Shown: positions 1-7,707 of the stretch, piece after piece
Position numbering within the stretch: the stretch's first letter is position 1
Layout: every line of letters starts with the position of its first letter
DNA from: Chromobacterium vaccinii
GTDB lineage: Bacteria > Pseudomonadota > Gammaproteobacteria > Burkholderiales > Chromobacteriaceae
Assembly: GCF_000971335.1 (NCBI RefSeq)
Contig: NZ_JZJL01000012.1
Coordinates: 1 to 64,000, forward strand
Length of the DNA: 64,000 nt
Reading direction: 5' to 3'
The notes under the pieces: model-generated
What the model was told of the DNA's origin: nothing
What the model saw: the letters and a program-made list of their open reading frames with translations, nothing else
The model's database searches: none
Program-made: the position numbers and the translations under genes

Positions 1-1260
1 AAGGACGCCAAGGCGCGCACCGACGCGCTGGGCCAGTTGCAGAAGGCCCTTCAGGATTACAAGACCAGCCTGACCACGCTGACCGGCAAGAAGAGTCTGG
101 TGGCGATGAACGCCTCCGCCACGCCGGACGGCATGGCAACCGTCACCGCCAAGGGCAATGCCCAGGCCGGCAACTACAGCGTGTTCGTCGAGCAATTGGC
201 CAGCTCCCAGCAATTGCTGATGGGCGATCTGGCCGGCGCCACCGCCCAGGCCGGCGACAAGTTCACCGTCAAGCTGGCGGGCGGCGAAAGCTTCGAAGTG
301 GCGCTGGACGGCGCCGACCGCGACAAGGACGGCAAGCTGTCGCCCAGCGAACTGGCGCTGGCGATCAACCGCGCCAGCGGCAACGCCGGCAAGGTCAACG
401 CCATGGTGCTGAACAACAACGGTGCCAGCCAATTGGTGCTGTCCGCCGGCAAGAGCGGCGAAAAGAACACCATCTCCCTGGATTTGGCCGGAGTGAGCGA
501 CAGCGCCCTGAAAAACGGCCTGTCCGCGCCCAAGGAGCTGAGCAAGGCGCAAGACGCCGTCGTCTGGCTGGGCGGCAAGGCCGGCGGCGTCAAGCTGCAG
601 CAAGGCTCCAACACCTTCGACAACATCGAGGGCGTCAGCTTCACCGTCAACAAGGTGAGCAAGGACACCGATCCGCCGTTGCAGATTTCCATCAGCCGCG
701 GCGACAGCGACACCACGGCCAACGTCCAGTCCTTCGTCGATTCGTACAACAAGATCTACAAGGCGATTTCCGATCTGTCCCAGCCAGGCAGCAACGGCAA
801 ACCGGGCGCGGCCTTCGCCGACGACTCCAGCATCCGCGTATTGAAAAGCCAGCTCAACGCCATCCTGCGGCAGTCCTTCGACGGCGTCACGCTGGGCCAG
901 ATGGGCATCAAGGCCAGCCGCGACGGCACCCTGGCGCTGGACAGCAAGAAGCTGGGCGACACGCTGAAGGCCAGCCCGGACGCGCTGGACCGCTTCTTCA
1001 ACGGCGCCGGCCAGAACGGCGCGCTGAAGCAGAGCGCCGACTATCTGGACAAGTGGCTGAACGGCAGCAACGGCCTGCTCAAGCAGCGCCGCGACAGCGA
1101 AGACCGCGGCCAGAAGGATCTGACCCGGCGGCAAGACGCGCTGCAAAAGACCTTCGAGCAGACCTACAACCGCTACCTGGCGCAGTTCACCAAGTTGCAG
1201 AGCATGCAGGATCAGATGACCCAGACCATGGGCATGTTCAACAACTCCAACTTCTTCTGA
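1..1260 (+). CDS. fliD: Flagellar filament cap protein FliD (5' end missing)
   Basis: Filament cap (HAP2), which sits at the tip of the growing filament and folds exported flagellin. The reading frame is already open at base 1 and the first possible start (a TTG at 37) is internal, so the gene begins upstream; about 419 C-terminal codons are visible. The C-terminal FliD region is recognisable from NVQSFVDSYNKIYKAISDL, the QMGIKASRDGTLALD segment, and the helical tail ending MGMFNNSNFF. It is the first visible gene of a co-directional run fliD-fliS-fliT-fliK-fliL-fliA-motA-motB, an order known from lateral-flagellum (laf) operons. Flagellin probably lies just upstream, which is inference. Confidence 0.95.
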   Translation, partial: KDAKARTDALGQLQKALQDYKTSLTTLTGKKSLVAMNASATPDGMATVTAKGNAQAGNYSVFVEQLASSQQLLMGDLAGATAQAGDKFTVKLAGGESFEVALDGADRDKDGKLSPSELALAINRASGNAGKVNAMVLNNNGASQLVLSAGKSGEKNTISLDLAGVSDSALKNGLSAPKELSKAQDAVVWLGGKAGGVKLQQGSNTFDNIEGVSFTVNKVSKDTDPPLQISISRGDSDTTANVQSFVDSYNKIYKAISDLSQPGSNGKPGAAFADDSSIRVLKSQLNAILRQSFDGVTLGQMGIKASRDGTLALDSKKLGDTLKASPDALDRFFNGAGQNGALKQSADYLDKWLNGSNGLLKQRRDSEDRGQKDLTRRQDALQKTFEQTYNRYLAQFTKLQSMQDQMTQTMGMFNNSNFF

Positions 1261-1285
1261 ATTTAAAGAAAGCAGGATCGAGATC

Positions 1286-1678
1286 GTGGATTACGACGCC
1301 TATCGCAGCTACCACGCGGTCAATCTGGAAGCCCAGACCGGCGCCGCCAGCCAGGTGGAACTGGTGCTGGTGCTGTTCGACGGTCTCCTGGAAGAGATCG
1401 CCCGCGCCCGCGGCCATTTGCAGCAGCAGCGCTTCGAGCAGAAGGGCGAGAGCATCAGCAAGTGCATCAACATCCTCAACGGCTTGTCCAGCGCGCTGGA
1501 TTTCGAAACCGGCGGCGAGGTGGTGACCAATCTGGCGCGGCTGTACGACTACTGTGCCCATCGCCTTTACCAGGCCAGCGTCGAGCTCGACGCCGTGGCG
1601 CTGGACGAGGCGGAGAAGCTGCTGGTCACGCTCAAGGGCGGCTGGACAGGCGTGCGGGACCAGCATGCCGCGGCCTGA
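1286..1678 (+). CDS. fliS: Flagellin export chaperone FliS
   Basis: Cytoplasmic chaperone that binds the C-terminus of flagellin and stops premature polymerisation. The 130 aa product has the family length and the all-helical pattern, with the N-terminal YDAYRSYHAVNLEAQT segment and the VELVLVLFDGLLEEIARA helix typical of FliS. I take the GTG start at 1286 because it is preceded by an AGGA-type ribosome binding site (about 1273-1277) and gives the expected N-terminus. It follows fliD by 25 bases and its end overlaps the next gene by 14 bases, so translation is probably coupled. Confidence 0.93.
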   Translation: MDYDAYRSYHAVNLEAQTGAASQVELVLVLFDGLLEEIARARGHLQQQRFEQKGESISKCINILNGLSSALDFETGGEVVTNLARLYDYCAHRLYQASVELDAVALDEAEKLLVTLKGGWTGVRDQHAAA

Positions 1679-1952
1679 GGTCGAGCGCTGGTGCCTGGCC
1701 ATCGCCGACGCGGCGGAGCGGCGGGACTGGGACGCGCTGACGGCCATGGACGCGCGTCTGCGCCGGCTGTTGGCCGAGTCCGGGCTGAGCCTGGACGCGG
1801 ATGACAGGGCGGCCTTGTCGGCCGCCTACCGCGCCGCGCTGGCCGCGAGCGGCGCCGAGCTGGACGCGTTGAGCGCGAAGATGGCAGAGGCGGGACAACA
1901 GCGCGAAGGCCGTCTGGCCTACGCGCAATTCAGTGAATGGGAACAAGCATGA
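1665..1952 (+). CDS. fliT: FliT-like flagellar chaperone
   Basis: Small helical protein (95 aa) in the position occupied by fliT/lafX in lateral-flagellar operons; FliT is the export chaperone for the cap protein FliD. The frame is open further upstream, but the ATG at 1665 gives a normal FliT-sized product beginning MPRPEVERWCLAIADAAERR. It overlaps the end of fliS by 14 bases, and its stop codon overlaps the fliK ATG (ATGA at 1949-1952). Sequence conservation in FliT is low, so the call rests on size, helical character and position more than on motifs. It could be an unrelated small operon protein, but that is less likely. Confidence 0.7.
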   Translation: MPRPEVERWCLAIADAAERRDWDALTAMDARLRRLLAESGLSLDADDRAALSAAYRAALAASGAELDALSAKMAEAGQQREGRLAYAQFSEWEQA

Positions 1953-2956
1953 GCAGAGTGGCGCCGCCGCAATCCGCGCCCGTTTCCCCCGTCCAGGCGG
2001 GGAGCGGTGACGGAGTAGTCAGTCAGGCGATGGACGACCTGTCGTGGATGGACGCCGATCCGGCGGCAGGCTTCGCCGACGCGATGTCTGACGCCGGCGC
2101 GCGGCAGTCGCCGGCCATGGAGGAATCGGCGCAAGAGCCGGTTTCCTTGGCGGATGCTGTTCGCCAAGGCCTGCCGGCCATGCCGGCGGCTGTCGATCAG
2201 AATGCCGCGGTTGGCGACGGCGAGGATGAGAAGACGCGCAAGCCGGTGGATCTGGCCGCGCTGAGTCCGGCGTTGCAGCCGCAAATCTGGCAGGCGTTGA
2301 TGCCGCGCCAGGTGGCGCCTACAGCGGATGCCGAAGCGCCAGCGGACGCCGGCAAGGTTGCCGCGCCCGTTCTGGATGCCGCGCCGGCGTCTCCAAAGCC
2401 GGCCGACAAGGCGCCGCAGATTCAAGCGGCGGATCTGGCCATGCCGCGGGAAGCCGCGCCGCGTATGGACAATATCGTAGCGGCCTTGCCGCCGGCTCAC
2501 CCGGCCGATGCCGCCAAAGCAGCGGAAAGCTTCAGCCTGGCCTTGCCGCCGGCGCAGCCGGAGAGTTGGAGCGGCAAGCTGCAGGCGGCGCTGGGCGAGC
2601 GCTTGCAGGTGTTGTCCAGTCAGAACATGGACCGCGCGACGCTGCGGCTGGATCCGCCGTCGCTGGGCACGCTGGAAATCTCGCTGCGCCACCAGGCCGG
2701 CGCGCTGGTCGTAGAGCTGACCGCCTCGCACGGCGAAGTGGTGCGCCAGCTGCAAGGCATAGGCGACGCGCTGCGCCAGGATCTGGGCAGCCGCCAGTAC
2801 ACGCAGGTGGCGGTGGAGGTGCGCGAAGGCATGCCGTCCGGGCAGGGGCAGGGCGGCCGCCAGGGCCGGGAGCAGCAGGCCCAGCAGCAGCCGGGCCGGG
2901 CGCTGAGCGAACAGGGCTGGCAGACGGCAGGCTCGTTTCAATTGGATCAGGGCTGA
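1949..2956 (+). CDS. fliK: Flagellar hook-length control protein FliK
   Basis: Molecular ruler that sets hook length and switches export specificity. The 335 aa product has a low-complexity Ala/Pro-rich N-terminal two thirds and a C-terminal Flg_hook domain (about residues 205-300) with the diagnostic segment ATLRLDPPSLGTLEISL. The tail is Gln/Gly-rich. An ATG at 1937 is in frame, but the ATG at 1949 forms an ATGA overlap with the fliT stop and is preferred. The position between fliT and fliL corresponds to lafE. The rapidly evolving N-terminus is normal for the family. Confidence 0.88.
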   Translation: MSRVAPPQSAPVSPVQAGSGDGVVSQAMDDLSWMDADPAAGFADAMSDAGARQSPAMEESAQEPVSLADAVRQGLPAMPAAVDQNAAVGDGEDEKTRKPVDLAALSPALQPQIWQALMPRQVAPTADAEAPADAGKVAAPVLDAAPASPKPADKAPQIQAADLAMPREAAPRMDNIVAALPPAHPADAAKAAESFSLALPPAQPESWSGKLQAALGERLQVLSSQNMDRATLRLDPPSLGTLEISLRHQAGALVVELTASHGEVVRQLQGIGDALRQDLGSRQYTQVAVEVREGMPSGQGQGGRQGREQQAQQQPGRALSEQGWQTAGSFQLDQG

Positions 2957-2977
2957 GACAGCGAAGGATATCGATAG

Positions 2978-3415
2978 ATGAATAGCAGGACCCTGATCGT
3001 GGCCGCCTTGGTGGCCGCCGGCGTGGCCGGCATCGGCGGCGGCGGCTGGTGGTATTACCAGCAGGCGGCGCATGCCGAACCCGCCAAGCCGCAACCGGTG
3101 GATTACCGCTTCGTCACCTTGGACAAGATCATCGTGATGCTGAAGAGCGAGTCGGGCGGCGACGCCCGCTACATGGCGGTCGACTTGGTGTTCCGCAGCA
3201 CCGCGGAAAACGAGGGCAAGGTGAAGGAGCAGCTGCCGCTGCTCAAGAGCGTGGCGGTGCGCGCGCTGTCGCAACTGACGCGCGAGCGCGCCAACGCCTT
3301 TAACATCGACGACTTCCAGAAGCTGCTGGACCGCTCCTACCGCGCCACCTTCGCGCGGGAGGCGCGCGGACAGCCGTTCACCGAGGTGATGGTCAGCAAG
3401 CTGATCATCGAGTAA
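2978..3415 (+). CDS. fliL: Flagellar basal body-associated protein FliL
   Basis: Single-pass inner-membrane protein that forms a ring around the stator and supports torque or stator recruitment. The 145 aa product has a short cytoplasmic start, one N-terminal membrane helix (about residues 5-25, Ala/Gly/Val-rich followed by GGGGWWYY), then the periplasmic FliL domain with KPQPVDYRFVTLDKIIVML and the C-terminal GQPFTEVMVSKLIIE. It lies 21 bases after fliK and 5 bases before fliA, inside the same transcription unit. Confidence 0.9.
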   Translation: MNSRTLIVAALVAAGVAGIGGGGWWYYQQAAHAEPAKPQPVDYRFVTLDKIIVMLKSESGGDARYMAVDLVFRSTAENEGKVKEQLPLLKSVAVRALSQLTRERANAFNIDDFQKLLDRSYRATFAREARGQPFTEVMVSKLIIE

Positions 3416-3420
3416 GCGCG

Positions 3421-4116
3421 ATGTACGCCGAGAGCTACGAGCAGCCGTCCCAAGCCGTCGACGAGGCCAGGCACCTGGCGACCTACGCGCCGCTGGTCAA
3501 GCGCGCCGCGCGCCAGCTCTCCAGCCAGGCCGGCGGCGTGTTCGACCGCGAGGACATGGAGCAGATCGGCCTGATGGCGCTGCTGGACTGCCTGCGCCGC
3601 TATGGCGGCGAGCCGGACGAACGCTTCGCCGGCTTCGCCATGCTGCGCATCCGCGGCGCCATCCTGGATGAATTGCGGCGGCTGGACTGGCGTCCGCGCG
3701 GGGTGCGGCAGGAAGCGCACCGGGTTCGCGACGGGCTGCGCGAATTGAGGCGCAAGCTTCGGCGCGAGCCGACCGAAGCGGAGGCGATGACCTTGCTGGG
3801 GCTGGACGCCGACGCCTACCGCGACGCGCTGCTGGCCGAAAACGCCGAGGCGATGGCGAGCTTCGACGAACTGGTGGCCGGCGGAATGGAGCTGGCGGCG
3901 GAAGGCTCGCCGGAAGCCAGGCTGGAGCGGCAAAGCGAGCTGGCGCGCGCGCTGACCGCGCTCAACGAGCGCGAGCAGCAGGTGATCCAGCTGTATTACG
4001 AGTTCGAACTGAGTCTCAAGGAGATCGCGGCGGTGCTGGAGCTGACCGAGGCCCGCATCTGCCAGATCAACAAGAGCGCCCTGAAAAAGATGCAGGCCTG
4101 CCTGATGGCGGCCTGA
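3421..4116 (+). CDS. fliA: Flagellar RNA polymerase sigma-28 factor FliA
   Basis: Alternative sigma factor for late flagellar genes. The 231 aa length is typical. Region 2 is visible in LVKRAARQLSSQ and the EDMEQIGLMALLDCLRRY segment followed by FAGFAMLRIRGAILDELRRLDW, a FliA hallmark. Region 3 follows, and region 4 carries the helix-turn-helix LKEIAAVLELTEARICQIN. Its position between fliL and motA equals that of lafS in lateral systems. The anti-sigma factor gene flgM is in the same window at 7019, so the regulatory pair is local. Confidence 0.95.
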   Translation: MYAESYEQPSQAVDEARHLATYAPLVKRAARQLSSQAGGVFDREDMEQIGLMALLDCLRRYGGEPDERFAGFAMLRIRGAILDELRRLDWRPRGVRQEAHRVRDGLRELRRKLRREPTEAEAMTLLGLDADAYRDALLAENAEAMASFDELVAGGMELAAEGSPEARLERQSELARALTALNEREQQVIQLYYEFELSLKEIAAVLELTEARICQINKSALKKMQACLMAA

Positions 4117-4132
4117 AGCAAGGAAACACCCC

Positions 4133-4999
4133 ATGCAGCAATTGTTTGGCATTCTGATCGTGCTGGTTTGCGTATTCGGCGGCTTCATGCTGCACGGCGG
4201 CGTGCTGTCCATCATCTGGCAGCCGACCGAGCTGTTGATCATCTGCGGCGCGGCGCTGGGCGCGGTGGTGCTGGGCAACCCGCCGCACGTGCTGAAGGAG
4301 ATGGGCGGCCAGATCAAGCGCGTGGTGGTGCGCAAGAAGCAGGGCGCGGAATTCCAGCGCCAGCAGCTGTTGCTGATGTACGAATTGCTGATCACCGCCA
4401 GCCGCGGCCTGAAGGCGCTGGACCAGCACGTGGAAGCGCCGCGCCAGAGCCCGCTGTTCAACCGCTACCCCATGGTGCTGGAAAACCGCAAGCTGCTGGC
4501 CTTCATCGTCGACAACTTCCGGCTGATGGCGATGGGCAAGATCAACGCCCACGAGCTGGAGGGCGTGCTGGACCAGGAGCTGGACGCCATCCATGAACAA
4601 CTGATCCAGCCGTCCAAATCGCTGCACAAGATCGCCGAAGCGATGCCGGGCTTCGGCATCCTGGCGGCGGTGCTGGGCATCGTGATGGCGATGAACACCG
4701 TCGCTCAGGGCGCCAGCGCCGGCGAGATCGCCGCCAGCGTGGCCGCCGCCATGGTCGGCACCTTCATCGGCATTTTCTTCTGCTACGGCGTGCTGGACCC
4801 GCTGTCCAACGTGATGCACCAGCTGGTCAAGGAAGAATTGTCCAATTTCGAATCGGTGAAAGTGGTGCTGACCACTCACGTATCCGGCAAGCCGCCGCTG
4901 CTGGCGATCGACGCCGGCCGCCGCCTGGTGCAGCTGAACACCAAGCCCAGCTTCTCGCAGCTGGAGTCGTGGATCAACGCGATGGAAGGGCTGGGTTAA
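4133..4999 (+). CDS. motA: Flagellar stator protein MotA
   Basis: Inner-membrane stator subunit that with MotB forms the ion channel driving rotation. The 288 aa product has the MotA layout: two N-terminal membrane helices, a long cytoplasmic loop rich in charged residues, and two later helices with the conserved proline motifs MPGFGILAAVLGI and CYGVLDPLSNVM. It is followed 3 bases later by motB. In lateral loci the equivalent is lafT. The N-terminal QQLFGILIVLVCVFGGFML helix agrees with a full-length start at 4133. Confidence 0.93.
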   Translation: MQQLFGILIVLVCVFGGFMLHGGVLSIIWQPTELLIICGAALGAVVLGNPPHVLKEMGGQIKRVVVRKKQGAEFQRQQLLLMYELLITASRGLKALDQHVEAPRQSPLFNRYPMVLENRKLLAFIVDNFRLMAMGKINAHELEGVLDQELDAIHEQLIQPSKSLHKIAEAMPGFGILAAVLGIVMAMNTVAQGASAGEIAASVAAAMVGTFIGIFFCYGVLDPLSNVMHQLVKEELSNFESVKVVLTTHVSGKPPLLAIDAGRRLVQLNTKPSFSQLESWINAMEGLG

Positions 5000-5002
5000 G
5001 AG

Positions 5003-5989
5003 ATGGCCGGCCAGAAGAACAAGGGCGATCACGAAGGCGCGGTGATCAAGAAAGTGTCCCGCCGCAATGCGGAAGAGGGGCACGGCGGCGCCTGGAAAGT
5101 GGCGTTTGCCGACTTCGTGCTGGCGCTGATGTGCCTGTTTCTGGTGCTGTGGGTGCTGGCCGCGCGCGATCAGGAAAACCTGCAGCAATTGCTGACCACT
5201 TCCGGCGGCAGTCCGCTGCTGCAGGGCAACGGCCGGCAGATAGACCACATGGGCAACCCGCCCGGCACGCTGATTCCGCGCGATCCCATCCCGGGCCAGA
5301 CCGGCAGCCAGGTGGCCAGCAAGTCGGCGGTGAGGGACAGCGACAAGCGCGCCAGCGAGCAGCCTGAGCTGCCGCGCCGCAGCTACGACAGCGAGGCCGA
5401 TCTGCGCAAGCTGGCCGCCCAGCTGTCCGAAATGAGCCAGAAGGCCGGCCTGTCCAGCAATCTTCAGACGGTGATCACGCCCTACGGCCTGCGCGTGACG
5501 CTGCACGACACGGATCAGCAAGGCATGTTCGAGCGCGGCAGCGCCATCGTCGACCCCCGCTTCCGCGGCTTGTTGCAGCAGATCGGCGCCATGCTGGGCG
5601 AGATCGACAACCGCCTGCTGGTGGTCGGCCACACCGATGCCGCGCAATACCACCGGGCCGGCGCCTTCGGCGCGATGTCCAACTGGTCGCTGTCCAGCAA
5701 CCGCGCGATGGCCGCGCGCCTGCACATGATGCAGGGCGGCCTGGCTGGCGATTCGGTGCTGCAGGTGGTGGGCATGGCGGAGCGGGCGCCGCTGGACAAG
5801 CAGCATCCGCTGGCGGCGTTGAATCGCCGGATCGAGCTCTTGGTGTTGACCTCGGGGCAGGCTCAGGCGGTGGTGTCGATGTTCGGCGCGGCGGCGACGG
5901 AGGCGGTAAATGCGCCGGGTGTTGCGTTAGCGCTACCAAATGCAGAGGACTTGAAAACCCTGCGGGAAAATACCATAAACATACGATAA
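5003..5989 (+). CDS. motB: Flagellar stator protein MotB
   Basis: Peptidoglycan-anchored stator subunit. The 328 aa product has a cytoplasmic basic N-terminus, one membrane helix (about residues 31-53) containing the ion-binding aspartate at about residue 37 in AWKVAFADFVLALM, and a C-terminal OmpA-like peptidoglycan-binding domain (LLVVGHTDAAQYHR, NWSLSSNRAMAARLHMM, NRRIELLVL). The helix sequence resembles proton-driven MotB rather than sodium-type PomB; this is inference. It is the last gene before a strong terminator at 6019. Confidence 0.93.
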   Translation: MAGQKNKGDHEGAVIKKVSRRNAEEGHGGAWKVAFADFVLALMCLFLVLWVLAARDQENLQQLLTTSGGSPLLQGNGRQIDHMGNPPGTLIPRDPIPGQTGSQVASKSAVRDSDKRASEQPELPRRSYDSEADLRKLAAQLSEMSQKAGLSSNLQTVITPYGLRVTLHDTDQQGMFERGSAIVDPRFRGLLQQIGAMLGEIDNRLLVVGHTDAAQYHRAGAFGAMSNWSLSSNRAMAARLHMMQGGLAGDSVLQVVGMAERAPLDKQHPLAALNRRIELLVLTSGQAQAVVSMFGAAATEAVNAPGVALALPNAEDLKTLRENTINIR

Positions 5990-6018
5990 GTTGCTGATAG
6001 TATGCTTTGTTCTCATAA

Positions 6019-6044
6019 AAGCCTTGCCTTTGCAAGGCTTTTTT
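6019..6044 (+). terminator. Rho-independent terminator after motB
   Basis: A perfect 9-bp stem, AAGCCTTGC (6019-6027) and GCAAGGCTT (6032-6040), with a 4-base loop is followed by a run of T to 6044. It lies 30 bases after the motB stop and closes the fliD-motB transcription unit. Confidence 0.9.
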
Positions 6045-6213
6045 ATTGTGTGTTTTTCACATAAATTTTAATCAAATTATTTACAATTAACACAGTGTTG
6101 ATAACAATGTCAGGCATATGAGCCACTTCTCATATCGCAAACAATAAATAATGACTAAGGCATGTCCGTGCCTTCGAGGTCCGGGTGCTGGTAGTCGGGG
6201 ACGTGTTACCGAG

Positions 6214-6900
6214 ATGAATCAAGAGCAAGTTAGGCAGATGTTGCGGCAGACGCCGCTGTTTGGCCATTTGGAAGACGGGGCGTTGGATCATGTCGTGGAA
6301 TGTTCCGAAGCGGTGCGTCTGGCGAAGGGCGAGTCCCTTTACGAGGAGGGAGATGAATCCGATTCCGTAGGGCTGCTGTTGGATGGATGCATGCAGGTTT
6401 ATGTGTCTGAGCCCAGCGGCAAGAAGTATGTGCTGCAGATGGTCATGCCGGGCCAGTTGCTGGGCATGGAGTCGTTTGTCGACTGCGGCGAGCGCGGCAA
6501 TAATGTGGTGGCGGACGAGGACAGCGTGTTGCTGCGGTTTACGCGGGAAACGCTCAGGCAGGTGTTCGACAGCGAGGATGGCTTGCCCGGTTGCGACAGG
6601 GTTCGCTGCAGCATCATGCGCTACCTGGTTTCTCTGGTGCGCCACATGACCACGTTGGCGCGCAACCTAGCCTTGCTGGATGTTTACGGTCGGGTGCGCA
6701 TCCTGATCAATCAGATGTTGATCGAACAGGACGGCGTGCTGATATTGCGCAAGCAACTGACCCAGCAGGAAATCGCCGACCAGATCGGCTCCTCCCGCGA
6801 GATGGTGGCGCGTATCCTTAAAGAATTGGTCTACGGCCATTACATTCGCCTGGAGAACAGGCGCATCGTGGTGCTGAAGATGTTGCCGGAGAATTTCTAA
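6214..6900 (+). CDS. Crp/Fnr-family transcriptional regulator
   Basis: DNA-binding regulator with an N-terminal cyclic-nucleotide-binding-type beta barrel (about residues 20-130; KGESLYEEGDESDSVGLLLDG) and a C-terminal Crp-type helix-turn-helix (LTQQEIADQIGSSREMVARI, about residues 180-205). The 228 aa product starts at the ATG at 6214 (MNQEQVRQML); an in-frame ATG at 6151 would add 21 residues without family similarity. It lacks the N-terminal cysteine cluster of oxygen-sensing FNR, so a ligand-type or ligand-independent mechanism is more likely. It sits alone between two terminators, inserted between the fliD-motB unit and the flgM-flgN unit, which suggests but does not prove a role in motility control. 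Confidence 0.88.
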   Translation: MNQEQVRQMLRQTPLFGHLEDGALDHVVECSEAVRLAKGESLYEEGDESDSVGLLLDGCMQVYVSEPSGKKYVLQMVMPGQLLGMESFVDCGERGNNVVADEDSVLLRFTRETLRQVFDSEDGLPGCDRVRCSIMRYLVSLVRHMTTLARNLALLDVYGRVRILINQMLIEQDGVLILRKQLTQQEIADQIGSSREMVARILKELVYGHYIRLENRRIVVLKMLPENF

Positions 6901-6913
6901 TCCGGCGGAGAGG

Positions 6914-6941
6914 CCGCGCGACACCGAGTCGCGCGGTTTTT
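6914..6941 (+). terminator. Rho-independent terminator after the Crp/Fnr gene
   Basis: Stem CCGCGCGAC (6914-6922) and GTCGCGCGG (6928-6936) with a 5-base loop, followed by TTTTTGG. It begins 14 bases after the stop codon at 6900, so the regulator is monocistronic. Confidence 0.85.
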
Positions 6942-6953
6942 GGTTTTCAAGGT

Positions 6954-6980
6954 TTAAGTTTGGCGGCCGCGGGTCGCCCT
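6954..6980 (+). promoter_or_regulatory. Possible sigma-28 promoter for flgMN
   Basis: TTAAGTTT at 6954-6961 matches 7 of 8 bases of the FliA -35 consensus TAAAGTTT. After an 11-base spacer comes GTCGCCCT, only a partial match to GCCGATAA. The site lies 38 bases upstream of the flgM ATG, between the preceding terminator and the gene, where a class-3 flagellar promoter would be expected. The weak -10 keeps confidence low. Confidence 0.35.
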
Positions 6981-7018
6981 GTATTGGTATCACATCCATA
7001 CAGTTGCTAGGCAGACAG

Positions 7019-7282
7019 ATGCAGATCTCCTCTCTTTCCACCTGGCGCGGCGAAAAAGCCGCGGCGGGCAAGTTCGAAACCGCGTCGGCGGCCGACGCGG
7101 CTCCTCGCGCGATTTCGTCGGTTGCAAGCGCCGAGGCGCCGCTGGCGGCCTCCCTGCAAGCGATGCCCGAGATCGACCAGTCCAAGGTGGAGGCGGTGCG
7201 CGCCGCGCTGGCCAGGGGCGAAGTTCGTTTCGATGCCCGGCGCCTGGCAGGCTTGATCGAGCAGTACCACGGCGGCCGCTGA
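7019..7282 (+). CDS. flgM: Anti-sigma-28 factor FlgM
   Basis: Small protein that sequesters FliA until the hook-basal body is complete and is then exported through it. The 87 aa product has a disordered Ala/Ser-rich N-terminal half and a C-terminal FlgM helix region, IDQSKVEAVRAALARGEV followed by DARRLAGLIEQYH, the family signature. I choose the ATG at 7019; a TTG at 7004 is also in frame. The stop codon overlaps the flgN start (TGATG at 7280-7284), implying coupled translation. Confidence 0.9.
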   Translation: MQISSLSTWRGEKAAAGKFETASAADAAPRAISSVASAEAPLAASLQAMPEIDQSKVEAVRAALARGEVRFDARRLAGLIEQYHGGR

Positions 7283-7707
7283 TGGATAGAAAACAGCGCT
7301 ATCGTCGATTATTCGCCACCGTGGGCGAGGACCTCGCCGACTATCCGCGTCTGAATGCCTTGCTGGAGCGGCAGTTCCGCGCCGCGCTGGCGCATGACGC
7401 GGCTGAGCTGGATCGGTGCGCCGGCGAAATCGCCGCATTGTGCGACAAGCTGGAACGCAGCCGCCGCGAGCGTCTGGAATTGGTTGCGTCGTTGCTGCCG
7501 CCGGGGACGGAGCGATCGATGGCTGAAGTGCTGAAGGTTTTGCCGCAGGCCATGCGAGAGCAGGGCGACGCGCATTGGCGGCGTTTGCGCGCGCTGATCG
7601 CGGATTGCCGCGAACGCAATCTGCGCAATGGCCAGCTGCTGCAGGAGCGCAGGCAGCTGTTGCAGCGCGTGCTGGAGGGCGAGAGCGATGTTTACGCAGC
7701 GCAGTGA
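7282..7707 (+). CDS. flgN: Flagellar export chaperone FlgN
   Basis: Cytoplasmic chaperone for the hook-associated proteins FlgK and FlgL. The 141 aa product is almost entirely helical and charged, of family length, with LNALLERQFRAALAHDAAEL near the N-terminus and NGQLLQERRQLLQRVLEGE near the C-terminus, typical of FlgN. It overlaps the flgM stop and in turn overlaps the start of the muramidase gene by 20 bases. The flgM-flgN pairing is the common arrangement in proteobacteria. Confidence 0.87.
   Translation: MDRKQRYRRLFATVGEDLADYPRLNALLERQFRAALAHDAAELDRCAGEIAALCDKLERSRRERLELVASLLPPGTERSMAEVLKVLPQAMREQGDAHWRRLRALIADCRERNLRNGQLLQERRQLLQRVLEGESDVYAAQ

Noticed and set aside
1919-3274. Long open frame on the minus strand opposite fliK and fliL (similar ones oppose motAB at 4067-5806, hpnE at 14353-15543 and the PAS-GGDEF-EAL gene at 37612-39141).
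   Set aside because: High GC content with GC-rich third positions keeps antisense frames open; their products are Arg/Ala/Gln/His-rich with no family features, while the plus-strand genes are clearly real.
6151-6213. Upstream in-frame ATG at 6151 as the start of the Crp/Fnr gene.
   Set aside because: The extra 21 residues are Gly/Arg-rich without resemblance to the family N-terminus; the ATG at 6214 gives the usual length.
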